The notes beneath the pieces were generated by a model. That model did not search any database and was not told the DNA's origin. It saw only the letters and a program-made list of their open reading frames with translations. The position numbers and the translations under genes were made by a program. 64,000 nucleotides of DNA from Pseudomonas mosselii (lineage in GTDB: Bacteria; Pseudomonadota; Gammaproteobacteria; Pseudomonadales; Pseudomonadaceae): NCBI RefSeq assembly GCF_019823065.1, contig NZ_CP081966.1:4433501-4497500 (forward strand). Reading direction: 5' to 3'. This document shows, in pieces, positions 1 through 9,936 of this stretch (position 1 is the stretch's first letter; each line of letters starts with the position of its first letter).

Positions 1-574
1 TGCCGGAGAACTGCTTCTCGAGGATCTGGTTGAGTTCCTTGAGCGCCGCCGGCTGCACGGTGTTGAGCGACGATACGCGCAGGACGATGTCCAGGCGCAC
101 CTTGTGGTCGAAGTTGCTCAGCACTTCGCCGGCCTGGTCGGGGTCGAGGTAAGCGACCACGATGGCCTGGATCTGCGGGTGCTCGTAGCGGATGACGTCG
201 GCCACGGCGCGCGGCTCCATCCACTTGAGGCTGTCCAGGCCGCTGGTGTTGCCACCGAGCAGGATACGGTCGATCAGGCCGTTGGCCTTGTCCTCGCCGA
301 GGGCCTGGTTGAGCATCTTGCGGATGTAGCCGTCGGAACCGACGCCCAGGCTGGTCTGGTCGCCGACGATCTCGACGAACTCGCTCATCACCTGCTCGAC
401 CTGCTCGCGATGGACGTTGCCCATCTGCGCCATGGCCACACCGACCCGCTGCACTTCCTTGGGGCCCATGTGGCGCAGGACCTGCGCGGCATCGGTCTCG
501 CCGAGCGAGAGCAGGAGGATGGCCGCCTTGTCGACGCGGCTCAGCTTGGCGGTAATGGCTCGATTGTCACTCAT
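1..574 (-). CDS. fliG: Flagellar motor switch protein FliG (partial, C-terminus outside window)
   Basis: FliG is the rotor protein of the flagellar switch complex. It binds the MS ring (FliF) through its N-terminal domain and interacts with the stator through its C-terminal domain. Only the first 191 codons are present; the gene runs off the left edge. The ATG at 574 gives an N-terminus reading MSDNRAITAKLSRVDKAAIL, typical of Pseudomonas FliG, followed by the N-terminal FliF-binding and middle domains. The start overlaps the end of fliF by 8 bp (ATGAGTGA), so the two are translationally coupled in the fliEFG operon. Identification is confident; the torque-generating C-terminal domain cannot be assessed. 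Confidence 0.95.
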   Translation of the reverse strand, partial: MSDNRAITAKLSRVDKAAILLLSLGETDAAQVLRHMGPKEVQRVGVAMAQMGNVHREQVEQVMSEFVEIVGDQTSLGVGSDGYIRKMLNQALGEDKANGLIDRILLGGNTSGLDSLKWMEPRAVADVIRYEHPQIQAIVVAYLDPDQAGEVLSNFDHKVRLDIVLRVSSLNTVQPAALKELNQILEKQFSG

Positions 575-2345
575 CGGCGTTGATCCACTCTTTCACGACC
601 TGGGCCACGCGGCCCGGGTCTTCGGCCACCAGGCCCTTGATTGCGTTGAGCTGTGCCTCGTAACCCTCGCTCGGGCTCGGCAACAGAATGCTTGTCGGGC
701 CACCCAGGCTGACGCGGTCGTTGGCCAGTTCGCCATCCAGACCGATCATGCCGCCCAGCTCCATGTCGCTGTCCGTGGCAGCCTGCTTGCCGCCACCTGT
801 GATGTTGTTGAGCACCGGACGCAGCACGCCGAACACCAGCACCAGGATGAACAGCACGCCCAGCACCTGCTTGACGATGTCCCAGAACCACGGCTGCGAG
901 TAGAACGGAATGTCGACCAGTTCGTCGCCACGGTCGGCGGCGAACGGCACGTTGATCACGGTGACGCTGTCGCCACGGCTGGCATCGAAGCCCACCGCGT
1001 CCTGCACCAGGCGGGTGAAGCGCGCCAGGTCCTCGGCGCCCCACGGGGTGCGGGTGGCTTCGCCAGTGGCGGCGTCGAGCTTGACCTGGTCATCCACCAC
1101 CACGGCCACCGACAGACGGGTCAGGCGACCTTGCTGCTGACGGGTGTGGCTGATGGAGCGGTCGAGCTCGAAGTTCTTGGTACTCTGCTGACGCTTGTCG
1201 CTCGGGTACGGCGCGAGCATCGGCTGGCCGGTGGCCGGATCCATGATCTGCTGGCCGTTGGCGTCCACCAGCGGCTGGCCGGGCTGGATGGCACCGGCCG
1301 GCGTGGCGGCGGCCTTGGCGTTTTCGGGCGCGGAGGCGCCGGCCGGCGGCTGGTTGCTCAGGGCCCCCGGCACACCTTGCGGCCCCTGGCTGCTGGCACG
1401 CTGTTCGTTGACCGACTGCTCGCTGCGCAGCGCAGGCTGGTCAGGGTTGAACTGCTCGGAGGTAGACTCGACGGCGCTGAAGTCGACGTCGGTCGACACT
1501 TCGGCCTTGTAGCGGTCGTTGCCCAGCACCGGCTGCAGGATATTGTGCACGCGCTGGGTAAGCATGCCTTCCATGCGGCGGCTGTAGTCGAACTGCTTGC
1601 CCGCCATGGTCAGGGCGGTGTCCTGCAACTGATCGGAAAGCAGATTGCCCTTCTGGTCGACCACGGTCACCTGGGACTTGTCCAGCTCCGGAACGCTGGT
1701 GGCCACGAGGTTGACGATGGCCATGACCTGGCCGGCTTCCAGGCTGCGGCCCGGGTACAGCTCGACCAGCACCGAGGCGCTGGGCTTGCGCTCGTCACGC
1801 ACGAACACCGAGCTTTTCGGGATCGCCAGGTGCACGCGGGCGGCCTTGACGTTGTTCAGGCTCGACACGGTGCGCGCCAGCTCGCCTTCAAGGCCGCGGC
1901 GGTAGCGGGTGGCTTCCATGAACTGGCTGGTGCCCAGGCCCTGCTCCTTGTCGAGCAGCTCGAAACCGACATTACCGTCGCTTGGCGCCACACCGGCGGC
2001 GGCCAGTTTCAGGCGCGCACGGGAGAGGTCGTCGGCCTTGACCAGCAGGGCGCCGGAGTTCGGCTCAACCTTATAGGGAATATCGGCTGAAGCCAGCGCG
2101 TCCACCACCTGCTTGGTGTCCATGCCCGCCAAGCTGCCGTACAGCGGCCGGTAGTCCGGCTGCTGCGACCAGAGCACCACGGCAAAGCCGATGGCCACGC
2201 TGGCGGCCAGCCCGACCAGCAGGCCGACCTGACGCAGCATGGGCATCTGCGAGATGTTTTCCAGAAATGCCATGCCGAACAGCGGCGGCTTGGCTGCTGG
2301 CGGGCCACTCTTGGCGGGGGCGTTATCGACGACTGCTTCGGCCAT
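567..2345 (-). CDS. fliF: Flagellar MS-ring protein FliF
   Basis: FliF (592 aa) forms the MS ring in the inner membrane, the platform on which the rotor and export gate assemble. A first membrane segment lies at about residues 39-59, followed by a large periplasmic region with ring-building motifs. A second membrane segment near residues 475-500 leads into a cytoplasmic tail that binds FliG. A Pro/Ala/Gly/Gln-rich linker sits around residues 320-380. Length is normal for Pseudomonas. It lies 15 bp downstream of fliE and overlaps fliG, in the order fliE-fliF-fliG. Control is expected from the sigma-54 promoter before fliE. Confidence 0.97.
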   Translation of the reverse strand: MAEAVVDNAPAKSGPPAAKPPLFGMAFLENISQMPMLRQVGLLVGLAASVAIGFAVVLWSQQPDYRPLYGSLAGMDTKQVVDALASADIPYKVEPNSGALLVKADDLSRARLKLAAAGVAPSDGNVGFELLDKEQGLGTSQFMEATRYRRGLEGELARTVSSLNNVKAARVHLAIPKSSVFVRDERKPSASVLVELYPGRSLEAGQVMAIVNLVATSVPELDKSQVTVVDQKGNLLSDQLQDTALTMAGKQFDYSRRMEGMLTQRVHNILQPVLGNDRYKAEVSTDVDFSAVESTSEQFNPDQPALRSEQSVNEQRASSQGPQGVPGALSNQPPAGASAPENAKAAATPAGAIQPGQPLVDANGQQIMDPATGQPMLAPYPSDKRQQSTKNFELDRSISHTRQQQGRLTRLSVAVVVDDQVKLDAATGEATRTPWGAEDLARFTRLVQDAVGFDASRGDSVTVINVPFAADRGDELVDIPFYSQPWFWDIVKQVLGVLFILVLVFGVLRPVLNNITGGGKQAATDSDMELGGMIGLDGELANDRVSLGGPTSILLPSPSEGYEAQLNAIKGLVAEDPGRVAQVVKEWINADE

Positions 2346-2360
2346 GACTCACTCTCGCCC

Positions 2361-2693
2361 TTATACCGGCATCTGCATGATGTCCTGGTACGCCTGTACC
2401 AGTTTATTGCGTACCTGGGTCAGGGCCTGGAACGACACCGAAGCCTTCTGCGAGGCGATCATCACATCGGTCAGGTCGACACCGCTCTTGCCGATCTCGA
2501 AGGCGTTGGCCAGCTGGGAGGAAGCCTGTTGCGTTTCATGCACCTTGCCAATGGCCTGGCCGAGCATGTCGGCGAAGCTGCTCTGGCCGGGCGCCAGCTC
2601 AGGCGCGGCGGCAACCTTGGGCTGGGACATGGCTTCGGCCTGCATGGCGCGCATGTCCAACATCAGACGATTGAATTCAACACCTTGGGTCAT
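2361..2693 (-). CDS. fliE: Flagellar hook-basal body protein FliE
   Basis: FliE (110 aa) is the MS ring-rod junction protein, one of the first substrates of the flagellar export apparatus. I chose the ATG at 2693, N-terminus [12 protein letters not shown], because a GGAGAG ribosome site lies just upstream. The longer open frame (to 2804) would add a cysteine-rich extension unlike FliE and overlap the sigma-54 promoter. The C-terminal half carries the conserved helix ([30 protein letters not shown] region, residues ~73-105). It is the first gene of fliE-fliF-fliG. Confidence 0.95.
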   Translation of the reverse strand: MTQGVEFNRLMLDMRAMQAEAMSQPKVAAAPELAPGQSSFADMLGQAIGKVHETQQASSQLANAFEIGKSGVDLTDVMIASQKASVSFQALTQVRNKLVQAYQDIMQMPV

Positions 2694-2755
2694 GGACTTC
2701 TCTCTCCGGCTGCCGCACTTTTTTTGACACTCATGCAGCGAATGGGTTGGTGCTA

Positions 2756-2770
2756 GCAAGAGGAGTGCCA
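2756..2770 (-). promoter_or_regulatory. Sigma-54 promoter of fliEFG
   Basis: The minus strand reads TGGCAC-TCCTC-TTGC, an exact match to the sigma-54 consensus TGGCAC-N5-TTGC, with GG and GC ten bases apart. It lies about 60 bp upstream of the fliE start. In Pseudomonas, fliE-led operons are known to be RpoN- and FleQ-dependent. Confidence 0.88.
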
Positions 2771-2800
2771 GCCAACCCGAAAAACATTCAAAACGACGTA

Positions 2801-4177
2801 TCAACCAAACAGGCTGGCCTCGACATCCAGACCAGCGTCACGCATCTGCGCCAGCTTGTAGCGCAAGGTGCGTGGACTGATCCCGAGACGCTCGGCAGCC
2901 TCCTTGCGACGCCCGCGCTCGGCGCGCAGGGTGTCGATGATCATCTGGAACTCGTGACGACGCATGTCGTCGCCCAGCCCCCCGACCTCGGCAGCCGGCT
3001 CGACAGATAATGGCTCAATAGTGGCCATTTTCGGCACCGACAATGGAATGGCGCCAGCCAGACAGAAATCCGCCGCCTCGATGACGCCCCCCTGCTGGAG
3101 GATCAGCGCCCGCTGTATGGCGTTATCCAGTTCACGCACATTGCCCGGCCAGGCGTAGGCTTGCAGGCACGCCCGCGCTTCGGCGGACAAGCGCACCTGG
3201 GCATGGCGCATTTTCTGCGCATGGCGCGCCAGCAAACGCTCGGCCAACGGCACGATATCGGCTGGACGCTCACGCAGCGCCCGCCAAGCCATGGGGAAAA
3301 CCGAAAGACGGTAGTACAGGTCTTCTCGGAAGCGCCCGGCCGCCACTTCACCCGCCAGGTCGCGGTTGGTCGTGGCGAGAATGCGGATATCCAGGGCGAT
3401 GGGCTTGCGCCCACCGACGCGCTCGACCTCACGCTCCTGCAGCACGCGCAGCAGCTTGGCCTGCAGGCCCAGCGGCATTTCGGAAATCTCGTCGAGCAGC
3501 AGGGTGCCGCCGTCGGCCTGCTCGAACTTGCCGGCCTGGGCGGCGATGGCGCCGGTGAACGCCCCCTTCTCGTGACCGAACAGTGTCGCCTCAAGCATGT
3601 TGTCCGGGATCGCCGCGCAGTTGATCGCCACGAACGGCTGGTCCACGCGCCGCGACTGCTGATGGATATAGCGCGCCAGCACCTCCTTGCCAGTCCCCGA
3701 CTCACCGGAAATCAACACCGTTGAATCGCTTTGCGCGACCCTGGCTGCCAATTCCAGCAATTGCCGACTTGCAGGCTCGCAAGCCACCGGCCCCTCCTCG
3801 CCCGCTGACGCACCGGCACCGACGGCATGCCGCGCCACCAGGCTGATCAACGCCTTGGGCTCGAAGGGCTTGACCAGATAGTCGACAGCCCCTTGGCGCA
3901 TGGCCTCAACGGCCCGCTCAACCGCCGCATGGGCGGTCATCAGCAGCACCGGGAGTTGCGGGTGGTTGCGGCGCAGCTGCGCCAACAGCTGGTGACCATC
4001 CATGCCCGGCATGTTCACGTCGCTGACCACCAGACTGAACGACTCCTCGGTCACCGCCAGCAAGGCGTCTTCGGCGCTGCCGACGGCGCGCAGGCAGAAG
4101 CCGCCGATTTCCAAGGTATCGGCCAGCGCCTGGCGCAGGACCCGATCGTCCTCCACCAGCAGAACCTTGACACTCAT
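2801..4177 (-). CDS. fleR: Two-component response regulator FleR (NtrC family)
   Basis: FleR (458 aa) is the sigma-54-activating response regulator phosphorylated by FleS. It drives class III flagellar operons in Pseudomonas. The receiver domain (residues 1-115) has the phospho-acceptor D53. The AAA+ domain has the Walker A motif GESGTGK at 158-164 and the sigma-54 contact loop GAFTGA at 205-210. A Fis-type HTH lies at the end ([20 protein letters not shown] region). All catalytic motifs are intact. It overlaps fleS by 4 bp (ATGA), so the kinase and regulator are coupled. Confidence 0.96.
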   Translation of the reverse strand: MSVKVLLVEDDRVLRQALADTLEIGGFCLRAVGSAEDALLAVTEESFSLVVSDVNMPGMDGHQLLAQLRRNHPQLPVLLMTAHAAVERAVEAMRQGAVDYLVKPFEPKALISLVARHAVGAGASAGEEGPVACEPASRQLLELAARVAQSDSTVLISGESGTGKEVLARYIHQQSRRVDQPFVAINCAAIPDNMLEATLFGHEKGAFTGAIAAQAGKFEQADGGTLLLDEISEMPLGLQAKLLRVLQEREVERVGGRKPIALDIRILATTNRDLAGEVAAGRFREDLYYRLSVFPMAWRALRERPADIVPLAERLLARHAQKMRHAQVRLSAEARACLQAYAWPGNVRELDNAIQRALILQQGGVIEAADFCLAGAIPLSVPKMATIEPLSVEPAAEVGGLGDDMRRHEFQMIIDTLRAERGRRKEAAERLGISPRTLRYKLAQMRDAGLDVEASLFG

Positions 4178-5391
4178 TGACCTGCCTCCAGCCGGCTGTC
4201 GATCAGCGGCAACACCACGGTGACACAGGTGCCACGCCCAGGCTTGGAGCGCAGGCCCAGCGTGCCACGGTGCGCCCGCACCACGGCCTGAACCACTGCC
4301 AGCCCCAGGCCGGTGCCGGTAGCCTTGGTGGTCAGGAACGGCTCGCCAAGACGCGTCAGCAGTTGCGCGTCGATGCCGCTGCCGGCATCACTCACGCAGA
4401 TGCGCAGGCTATCGTCGCGACGGGACAGATGGACCTTGATTCGCGCCGGCTCATGACTGGCCTGCAGGGCGTTTTCGATCAGGTTGAGCAGCGCGCCAAC
4501 CAGGGTGTCGCGGTTGCACAGCAAATCGCCAAGATGACTGTCGCACTGCCAGCGCACGGCATGCCCCTGGACATGGGCATGGGCCGCCTGCTGCAACGCC
4601 TGGAACAGCGCTTTCGGGCTGATGCGGTCGCTCAGGGGCAACTCGCCGCGGGCGAACACCAGCATGTCGCGCACCTGATGCTCCAGTTCGTGCAGGCGCT
4701 CCTTGAGGTTGCCGGCGAAACGCTGACGGGTCTCCTCCGCCAGCGCCTGCTGCGGGTCGGCCAGGTGACCGGCATACAGCATCGCCGCCGAGAGTGGCGT
4801 ACGGATCTGGTGGGCCAGGGACGCGACCATGCGCCCCAGTGACGACAGGCGCTCGTGGCGCGCCAACTGGTCCTGCAGGCGCCGGGTTTCGGTCAGGTCA
4901 TTGAGCAGCACCAACTGGCCGGGCTCGGCATCGAGGGAACGCGTGGCAATGGACAGACGGCGTCCGTCACGCAGCGAGACCTCGTGGCCGTCATCCTCAC
5001 GCGGCGCGAAACTGCGGGCGATCACATGCCGCCAGAGCACACCGACCAGCGGCTCGCCCAGCAACTCGCAAGCCGCCGGATTGGCCTCGCGCACATAGCC
5101 CTCGCCATCGATCACGATCACCCCGCCCGGCAGCAGGTCCAGCAGGTTCTGCAGGCGGTTGGCCAGGCGCTCCTTTTCGTCCAGTTCGGCCATGCGCTGG
5201 GCGCTGACCACTGCCAGTTCGCCCTTGAGCTCGCTGACGCGCGTCTCAAGCATGTTGTAGGACTGGCTGAGCTGGCTGGAAACCTGGTCGAACAGGGCGA
5301 ACGCCTGCTCGAGACCCTGCCGGCTTTCCTGCTCGAGCGGGGTGTGTCCTCGCGGATCGGAGGAATGGGAACGGTGGGCGGCCTGGGGCAT
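4174..5391 (-). CDS. fleS: Sensor histidine kinase FleS
   Basis: FleS (405 aa from the ATG at 5391) is the cytoplasmic kinase partner of FleR. No membrane segments are visible. A coiled region (about 25-85) leads to a PAS domain (about 85-165), then the H-box LAHQIRTPL with H194, and a C-terminal ATPase domain with N and G boxes (LIENAL, DAGSGI, GTGLGLAVV). I preferred the start MPQAAHRS at 5391 because an AGAGAG ribosome site precedes it. An in-frame ATG at 5406 has no good ribosome site. Expression is expected from the sigma-54 promoter at 5446-5460. Confidence 0.94.
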   Translation of the reverse strand: MPQAAHRSHSSDPRGHTPLEQESRQGLEQAFALFDQVSSQLSQSYNMLETRVSELKGELAVVSAQRMAELDEKERLANRLQNLLDLLPGGVIVIDGEGYVREANPAACELLGEPLVGVLWRHVIARSFAPREDDGHEVSLRDGRRLSIATRSLDAEPGQLVLLNDLTETRRLQDQLARHERLSSLGRMVASLAHQIRTPLSAAMLYAGHLADPQQALAEETRQRFAGNLKERLHELEHQVRDMLVFARGELPLSDRISPKALFQALQQAAHAHVQGHAVRWQCDSHLGDLLCNRDTLVGALLNLIENALQASHEPARIKVHLSRRDDSLRICVSDAGSGIDAQLLTRLGEPFLTTKATGTGLGLAVVQAVVRAHRGTLGLRSKPGRGTCVTVVLPLIDSRLEAGQ

Positions 5392-5445
5392 CGTGCTCTC
5401 TCGCATGGCTGACCGTCATAAAAACGGTATGTTGCCAGCGGTGTA

Positions 5446-5460
5446 GCAATAGCCGTGCCG
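5446..5460 (-). promoter_or_regulatory. Sigma-54 promoter of fleSR
   Basis: The minus strand reads CGGCAC-GGCTA-TTGC, one mismatch from the sigma-54 consensus with GG/GC spacing intact. It lies about 55 bp before the preferred fleS start. fleSR is known to be RpoN/FleQ-dependent in Pseudomonas. Confidence 0.78.
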
Positions 5461-5496
5461 GAGATGGGGGCAATCAGCTGTGGGCTTGTTGACCGA

Positions 5497-5535
5497 GCGC
5501 AATGACCGGGGTTGTCAAGCACCCGGCCATTGCGC
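5497..5535. repeat. 14-bp inverted repeat between fleQ and the fleSR promoter
   Basis: The arms GCGCAATGACCGGG (5497-5510) and CCCGGCCATTGCGC (5522-5535) pair with a single G-T mismatch around an 11-nt loop. It lies 15 bp past the fleQ stop and about 65-100 bp upstream of the predicted fleSR start site. It could be a fleQ terminator, although no T-run follows on the minus strand, or an activator site for fleSR. Confidence 0.6.
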
Positions 5536-5550
5536 CAAAACCCGGCGGGA

Positions 5551-7026
<1,476 letters not shown>

Positions 7027-7192
7027 GCAATAGCAACTTCCCTAGTCATATCGGCGCCCGGAGGGCGTGCACGACATCATTCCGACTGAATGGTCAGTGT
7101 TCGGACGTCTGAATTTCGAAAACAGCCACTAGTAAAGTCAAAAAGGCCTGCACAGTCAAATTTATGGCGCCTTTTGCTCAGTCCGGTGCATA

Positions 7193-7489
7193 TTAACTGA
7201 ACAAATGGTAAACCTTCGACGCATTCTTTGCTTGATTGATCTGGGTCATTTCATCGGCGATGGCCTGGCGCTCGCCGATGGTCGCGTCGAGCAGTTCGCG
7301 ATAGACCTGCAACAACCCTTCCAAGCGCTCCTTGACCAGCTCTTCATCCAGCGCTGGCGCGCCGAGCATGTCGTCGATGCAGGTGCGGCAGCTCTCGTCG
7401 AGCCTGCCGATGGCATCCCAGTCCTTGGCACTCAGAGCGTTCAGCAGTGCGTCGCGGGTCTCGTCGAATCGTTGCAGTTCGCTGCTCAC
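7193..7489 (-). CDS. fliT: FliT-like flagellar export chaperone
   Basis: This 98-aa, highly acidic, all-helical protein starts at GTG 7489 with GGGAGAG upstream. Its size, helical pattern and place directly after fliS match the small fliT/fleP gene of Pseudomonas fliD operons. FliT proteins chaperone the cap protein FliD. Sequence similarity in this family is low, so the assignment rests mainly on context. It is the last gene of fliC-flaG-fliD-fliS-fliT, 19 bp after fliS. Confidence 0.75.
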   Translation of the reverse strand: MSSELQRFDETRDALLNALSAKDWDAIGRLDESCRTCIDDMLGAPALDEELVKERLEGLLQVYRELLDATIGERQAIADEMTQINQAKNASKVYHLFS

Positions 7490-7508
7490 CTTGCTCTCCC
7501 TGTCCGGC

Positions 7509-7910
7509 TCAGCCGGCTTGTTGCGCTTCGGCGATCGCGTCCCAGCCGCTTTTGACGGTGATCAGCAATTGCGCGACCTCGTCGATGATCGCCGGGTCGT
7601 TGTCGATATTGGCCTGCATCAGGCGATTGGTCATGTAGGCGTAGAGGCTCGACAGCTGCTCGATATAGGCAGGGTCCGCGCTCTTCTGCGCATCCAGGCC
7701 GTCGTTCAGGCCGATGATGATGTCGATGGCCTTGCCCAGCATCAGGCCTTTTTCAGCGATGTCGCCGCGGGCCAGCGCACCTTTGGCCTGGGCCATGCGA
7801 TCGAGCCCACCCTCCATCAGCATCTGCACCAGGCGATGGGGCGTTGCTTCGGAAATCTGGGCATGGGAATTGACCTTCTGGTACTGCCGAAGGGCTCTCA
7901 TGGGATTCAT
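7509..7910 (-). CDS. fliS: Flagellin export chaperone FliS
   Basis: FliS (133 aa) binds the disordered C-terminus of flagellin in the cytoplasm and prevents premature polymerisation. The N-terminal ALRQYQKVN motif and the helical core HRLVQMLMEGGLDRMAQAKG (residues 25-44) are diagnostic. The ATG at 7910 has a GAGG site about 8 bases upstream. It lies between fliD and fliT, in the operon with its client flagellin. Confidence 0.95.
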   Translation of the reverse strand: MNPMRALRQYQKVNSHAQISEATPHRLVQMLMEGGLDRMAQAKGALARGDIAEKGLMLGKAIDIIIGLNDGLDAQKSADPAYIEQLSSLYAYMTNRLMQANIDNDPAIIDEVAQLLITVKSGWDAIAEAQQAG

Positions 7911-8038
7911 CTTGCGACCTCGTAGCGGGCAAAAACGACTGGTTTCATAGTCCTTCTATCGGGCCGGCGACGGAAAACTTTACCTGCCGCCGAGGCGAAG
8001 CCGGACATCATGCCCGGACTTCACGGGACCTTCACGGA

Positions 8039-9430
8039 TTATTTATCGTTCTTTGCATTGTTCAGTGCGTTGAGCGTGCCCAGCACGTTGTTCTGCTGCT
8101 GGCGCAACTGGGAGACCAGGGTATCCATGCTGTTGTACTTGTCCTGCAGGCTGACGCGCAGGGCTTCCATACGCGTATCCAGCGTGTCCTGCTCGGTCTT
8201 GAGCTTGGTCAGGCTTTCGGACAAGGCCTTGGAGCGCTCGGCCAGGGTGCCGGTGCTGGCCTTGGCATAGGGCTCGGTGGCCTTCTGCAGACGCGCCAGC
8301 AGGCCATCCTTGCCATTGAAGATGCTGGTCAGGTCGGCGGCGTTGGTGGCCGCGGCCTTGTCCCACTTCTTGTCGTCCAGGGTGAGCGTACCGCCATCCT
8401 GGGATGAGGTGACGCCAAAGGCGGCGAGCGACTTCAGTGTGCCGTTACCGGCAAGCATGTTCATCTCTTGGCGAATCGAAGACATCAATGCACGCATGGA
8501 CGCATCGCCAGTGAGCGCGGCGGCAGTCACGGTACCGTCGGCGTTCTTGGTCACCTTGGTCTCGGCGTTGACGGCCTTGATCAGCGCGTTGTAAGTGTCG
8601 ATAAAGCCTTTCAGGCCCGACTTCAACGCAGTGGCGCTGGTGGTCAGCGACAGGTTGGTCTTGATGAAATTGCCTGTGCCCTTGTCCTTTTCGGAAACCC
8701 CCACCAGCTTGATATTCAGGCCACTGATCGCATCGCTGATGTCATTGCTCTTGGACTCCATGGAGATACCATCGAGCGTGTACTTGGCATTCTTGGGCTC
8801 CTCCACAACGGTCGACCCAATTTCGAGCCCCGAATTCCCCGACAGGGTGATATCGGACCCCACCCCCATCTTGGTGGACGTGATAACCAGACGCGAACCC
8901 GAGGCATCGGTCATGACGTTGGCACTCAGACCCGCAGTCCCGAACTGGCTATTGATCGCCTCGCGCACTTGCTGCAGCGTGGCGCCCGGCGGGACGCTGA
9001 TATCGTGATTCTTGCCATTCTGGGTAATGGTCAGCTTGGTGCTGGTGGTACCGGGATTGACCACGGCATTCGAACCACCGGCATACACCTTGGTGGCCAC
9101 TTTGGATGCAGACGCCAACTGCTCCACATGCAGGTTGAACGAACCATTGGCCGCGCCTGCGCCCGCGGTGATGGTAGCGACCTTCTCATCCGAGGACTTC
9201 AGCACCAGACCGCCGAAGCTGTTGTCGTTAGTCATAGTGGTCAACGCGCCACGGAAAGCATCCAGGGCCGCCTGGATCTTGCCGATCGAGGACAATGTGG
9301 TGGTTGCCTTCAGTGTCTGGGTATTGATCTGTGCCTGCTTCGGCGCCTTTTGCGCGTCCACCAGGGACTTCACAATCGCCTGGGTATCGATGCCCGATCC
9401 GATACCGCTGATTGTTGAACCTGCCATCAT
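8039..9430 (-). CDS. fliD: Flagellar filament cap protein FliD (HAP2)
   Basis: FliD (463 aa) caps the filament tip and folds incoming flagellin. The N-terminal segment STISGIGSGIDTQAIVKSLV and the C-terminal coiled coil (about 385-455, ending QQNNVLGTLNALNNAKNDK) are the two conserved export and polymerisation regions. The middle is the variable D2/D3 domain. Two adjacent ATGs (9430 and 9427) share one AAGGAG ribosome site; either could be used. It follows flaG and precedes fliS. Confidence 0.96.
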   Translation of the reverse strand: MMAGSTISGIGSGIDTQAIVKSLVDAQKAPKQAQINTQTLKATTTLSSIGKIQAALDAFRGALTTMTNDNSFGGLVLKSSDEKVATITAGAGAANGSFNLHVEQLASASKVATKVYAGGSNAVVNPGTTSTKLTITQNGKNHDISVPPGATLQQVREAINSQFGTAGLSANVMTDASGSRLVITSTKMGVGSDITLSGNSGLEIGSTVVEEPKNAKYTLDGISMESKSNDISDAISGLNIKLVGVSEKDKGTGNFIKTNLSLTTSATALKSGLKGFIDTYNALIKAVNAETKVTKNADGTVTAAALTGDASMRALMSSIRQEMNMLAGNGTLKSLAAFGVTSSQDGGTLTLDDKKWDKAAATNAADLTSIFNGKDGLLARLQKATEPYAKASTGTLAERSKALSESLTKLKTEQDTLDTRMEALRVSLQDKYNSMDTLVSQLRQQQNNVLGTLNALNNAKNDK

Positions 9431-9510
9431 TGCTCTCCTTGTTCGGTAGCTGCCGGGTCCTTGACGACTACACGCCGTAAATGACCGACAGCAACAAAAA
9501 TCATGCCAGC

Positions 9511-9861
9511 TTACGCCTTGCCGTCAAACAGCAGGCTGCCAGCTTCGCTGAGGCTTTGTGCCAGCTTCAGCGCCGTTTCCGACGGGAGTTGGCGGATCAC
9601 ATCACCAGATTCGGTGGCGATCACCTTGACCACGACCCGGCCGGTGGAATCATCGATTGAAAAATCCAGCTTGCGCTGGCTCGACTGGACGAAATCACGG
9701 ATATCGCCAACCGCCTTCTCCAGGTCCTCGCGGGTGTGCGGCTTGTCATCGACGGCCCCGGCTTCCGGCACCTTGGCAGGCACCTGTGAGTCCTTGGCAG
9801 TCGTCACTGCCTGAGGCAGCACCGGAGGATACACCTGGTTCAGCTTGACACTCATGTCCAT
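9511..9861 (-). CDS. flaG: FlaG family flagellar protein
   Basis: This 116-aa protein has the FlaG domain in its C-terminal half: residues ~45-115 carry LDFSIDDSTGRVVVKVIATESGDVIRQLPSE-type sequence. FlaG proteins influence filament length in Pseudomonas and other bacteria. The ATG at 9861 has GAGGAG 8 bases upstream. It sits between fliC and fliD, after a hairpin that probably partly terminates fliC messages. Confidence 0.93.
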   Translation of the reverse strand: MDMSVKLNQVYPPVLPQAVTTAKDSQVPAKVPEAGAVDDKPHTREDLEKAVGDIRDFVQSSQRKLDFSIDDSTGRVVVKVIATESGDVIRQLPSETALKLAQSLSEAGSLLFDGKA

Positions 9862-9880
9862 GCTTCGAACTCCTCATGTC

Positions 9881-9914
9881 AAAAAAGCGAAAGGGCACGT
9901 AAACGCGCCCTTCC
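9881..9914 (-). terminator. Terminator between fliC and flaG
   Basis: On the minus strand a stem of GGAAGGGCGCG paired with CGTGCCCTTTC is followed by a GCTTTTTTG tract, beginning about 20 bp after the fliC stop. It would keep flagellin transcripts far more abundant than flaG-fliD-fliS-fliT by partial termination. Confidence 0.8.
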
Positions 9915-9936
9915 ACCTCTTACTCAGGCGCCTGAA

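Noticed and set aside
7140..7192. AAAAGGC...GCCTTTT inverted repeat near the end of fliT as a terminator
   Set aside because: The arms are short, with a loop over 20 nt and no clear T-run. It is too weak to call.
9491..9508. GCAA...TGCCA before fliD, resembling a sigma-54 promoter
   Set aside because: GG and GC are 13 bases apart instead of 10, so it cannot function as a standard sigma-54 promoter. fliD is more likely transcribed from fliC.
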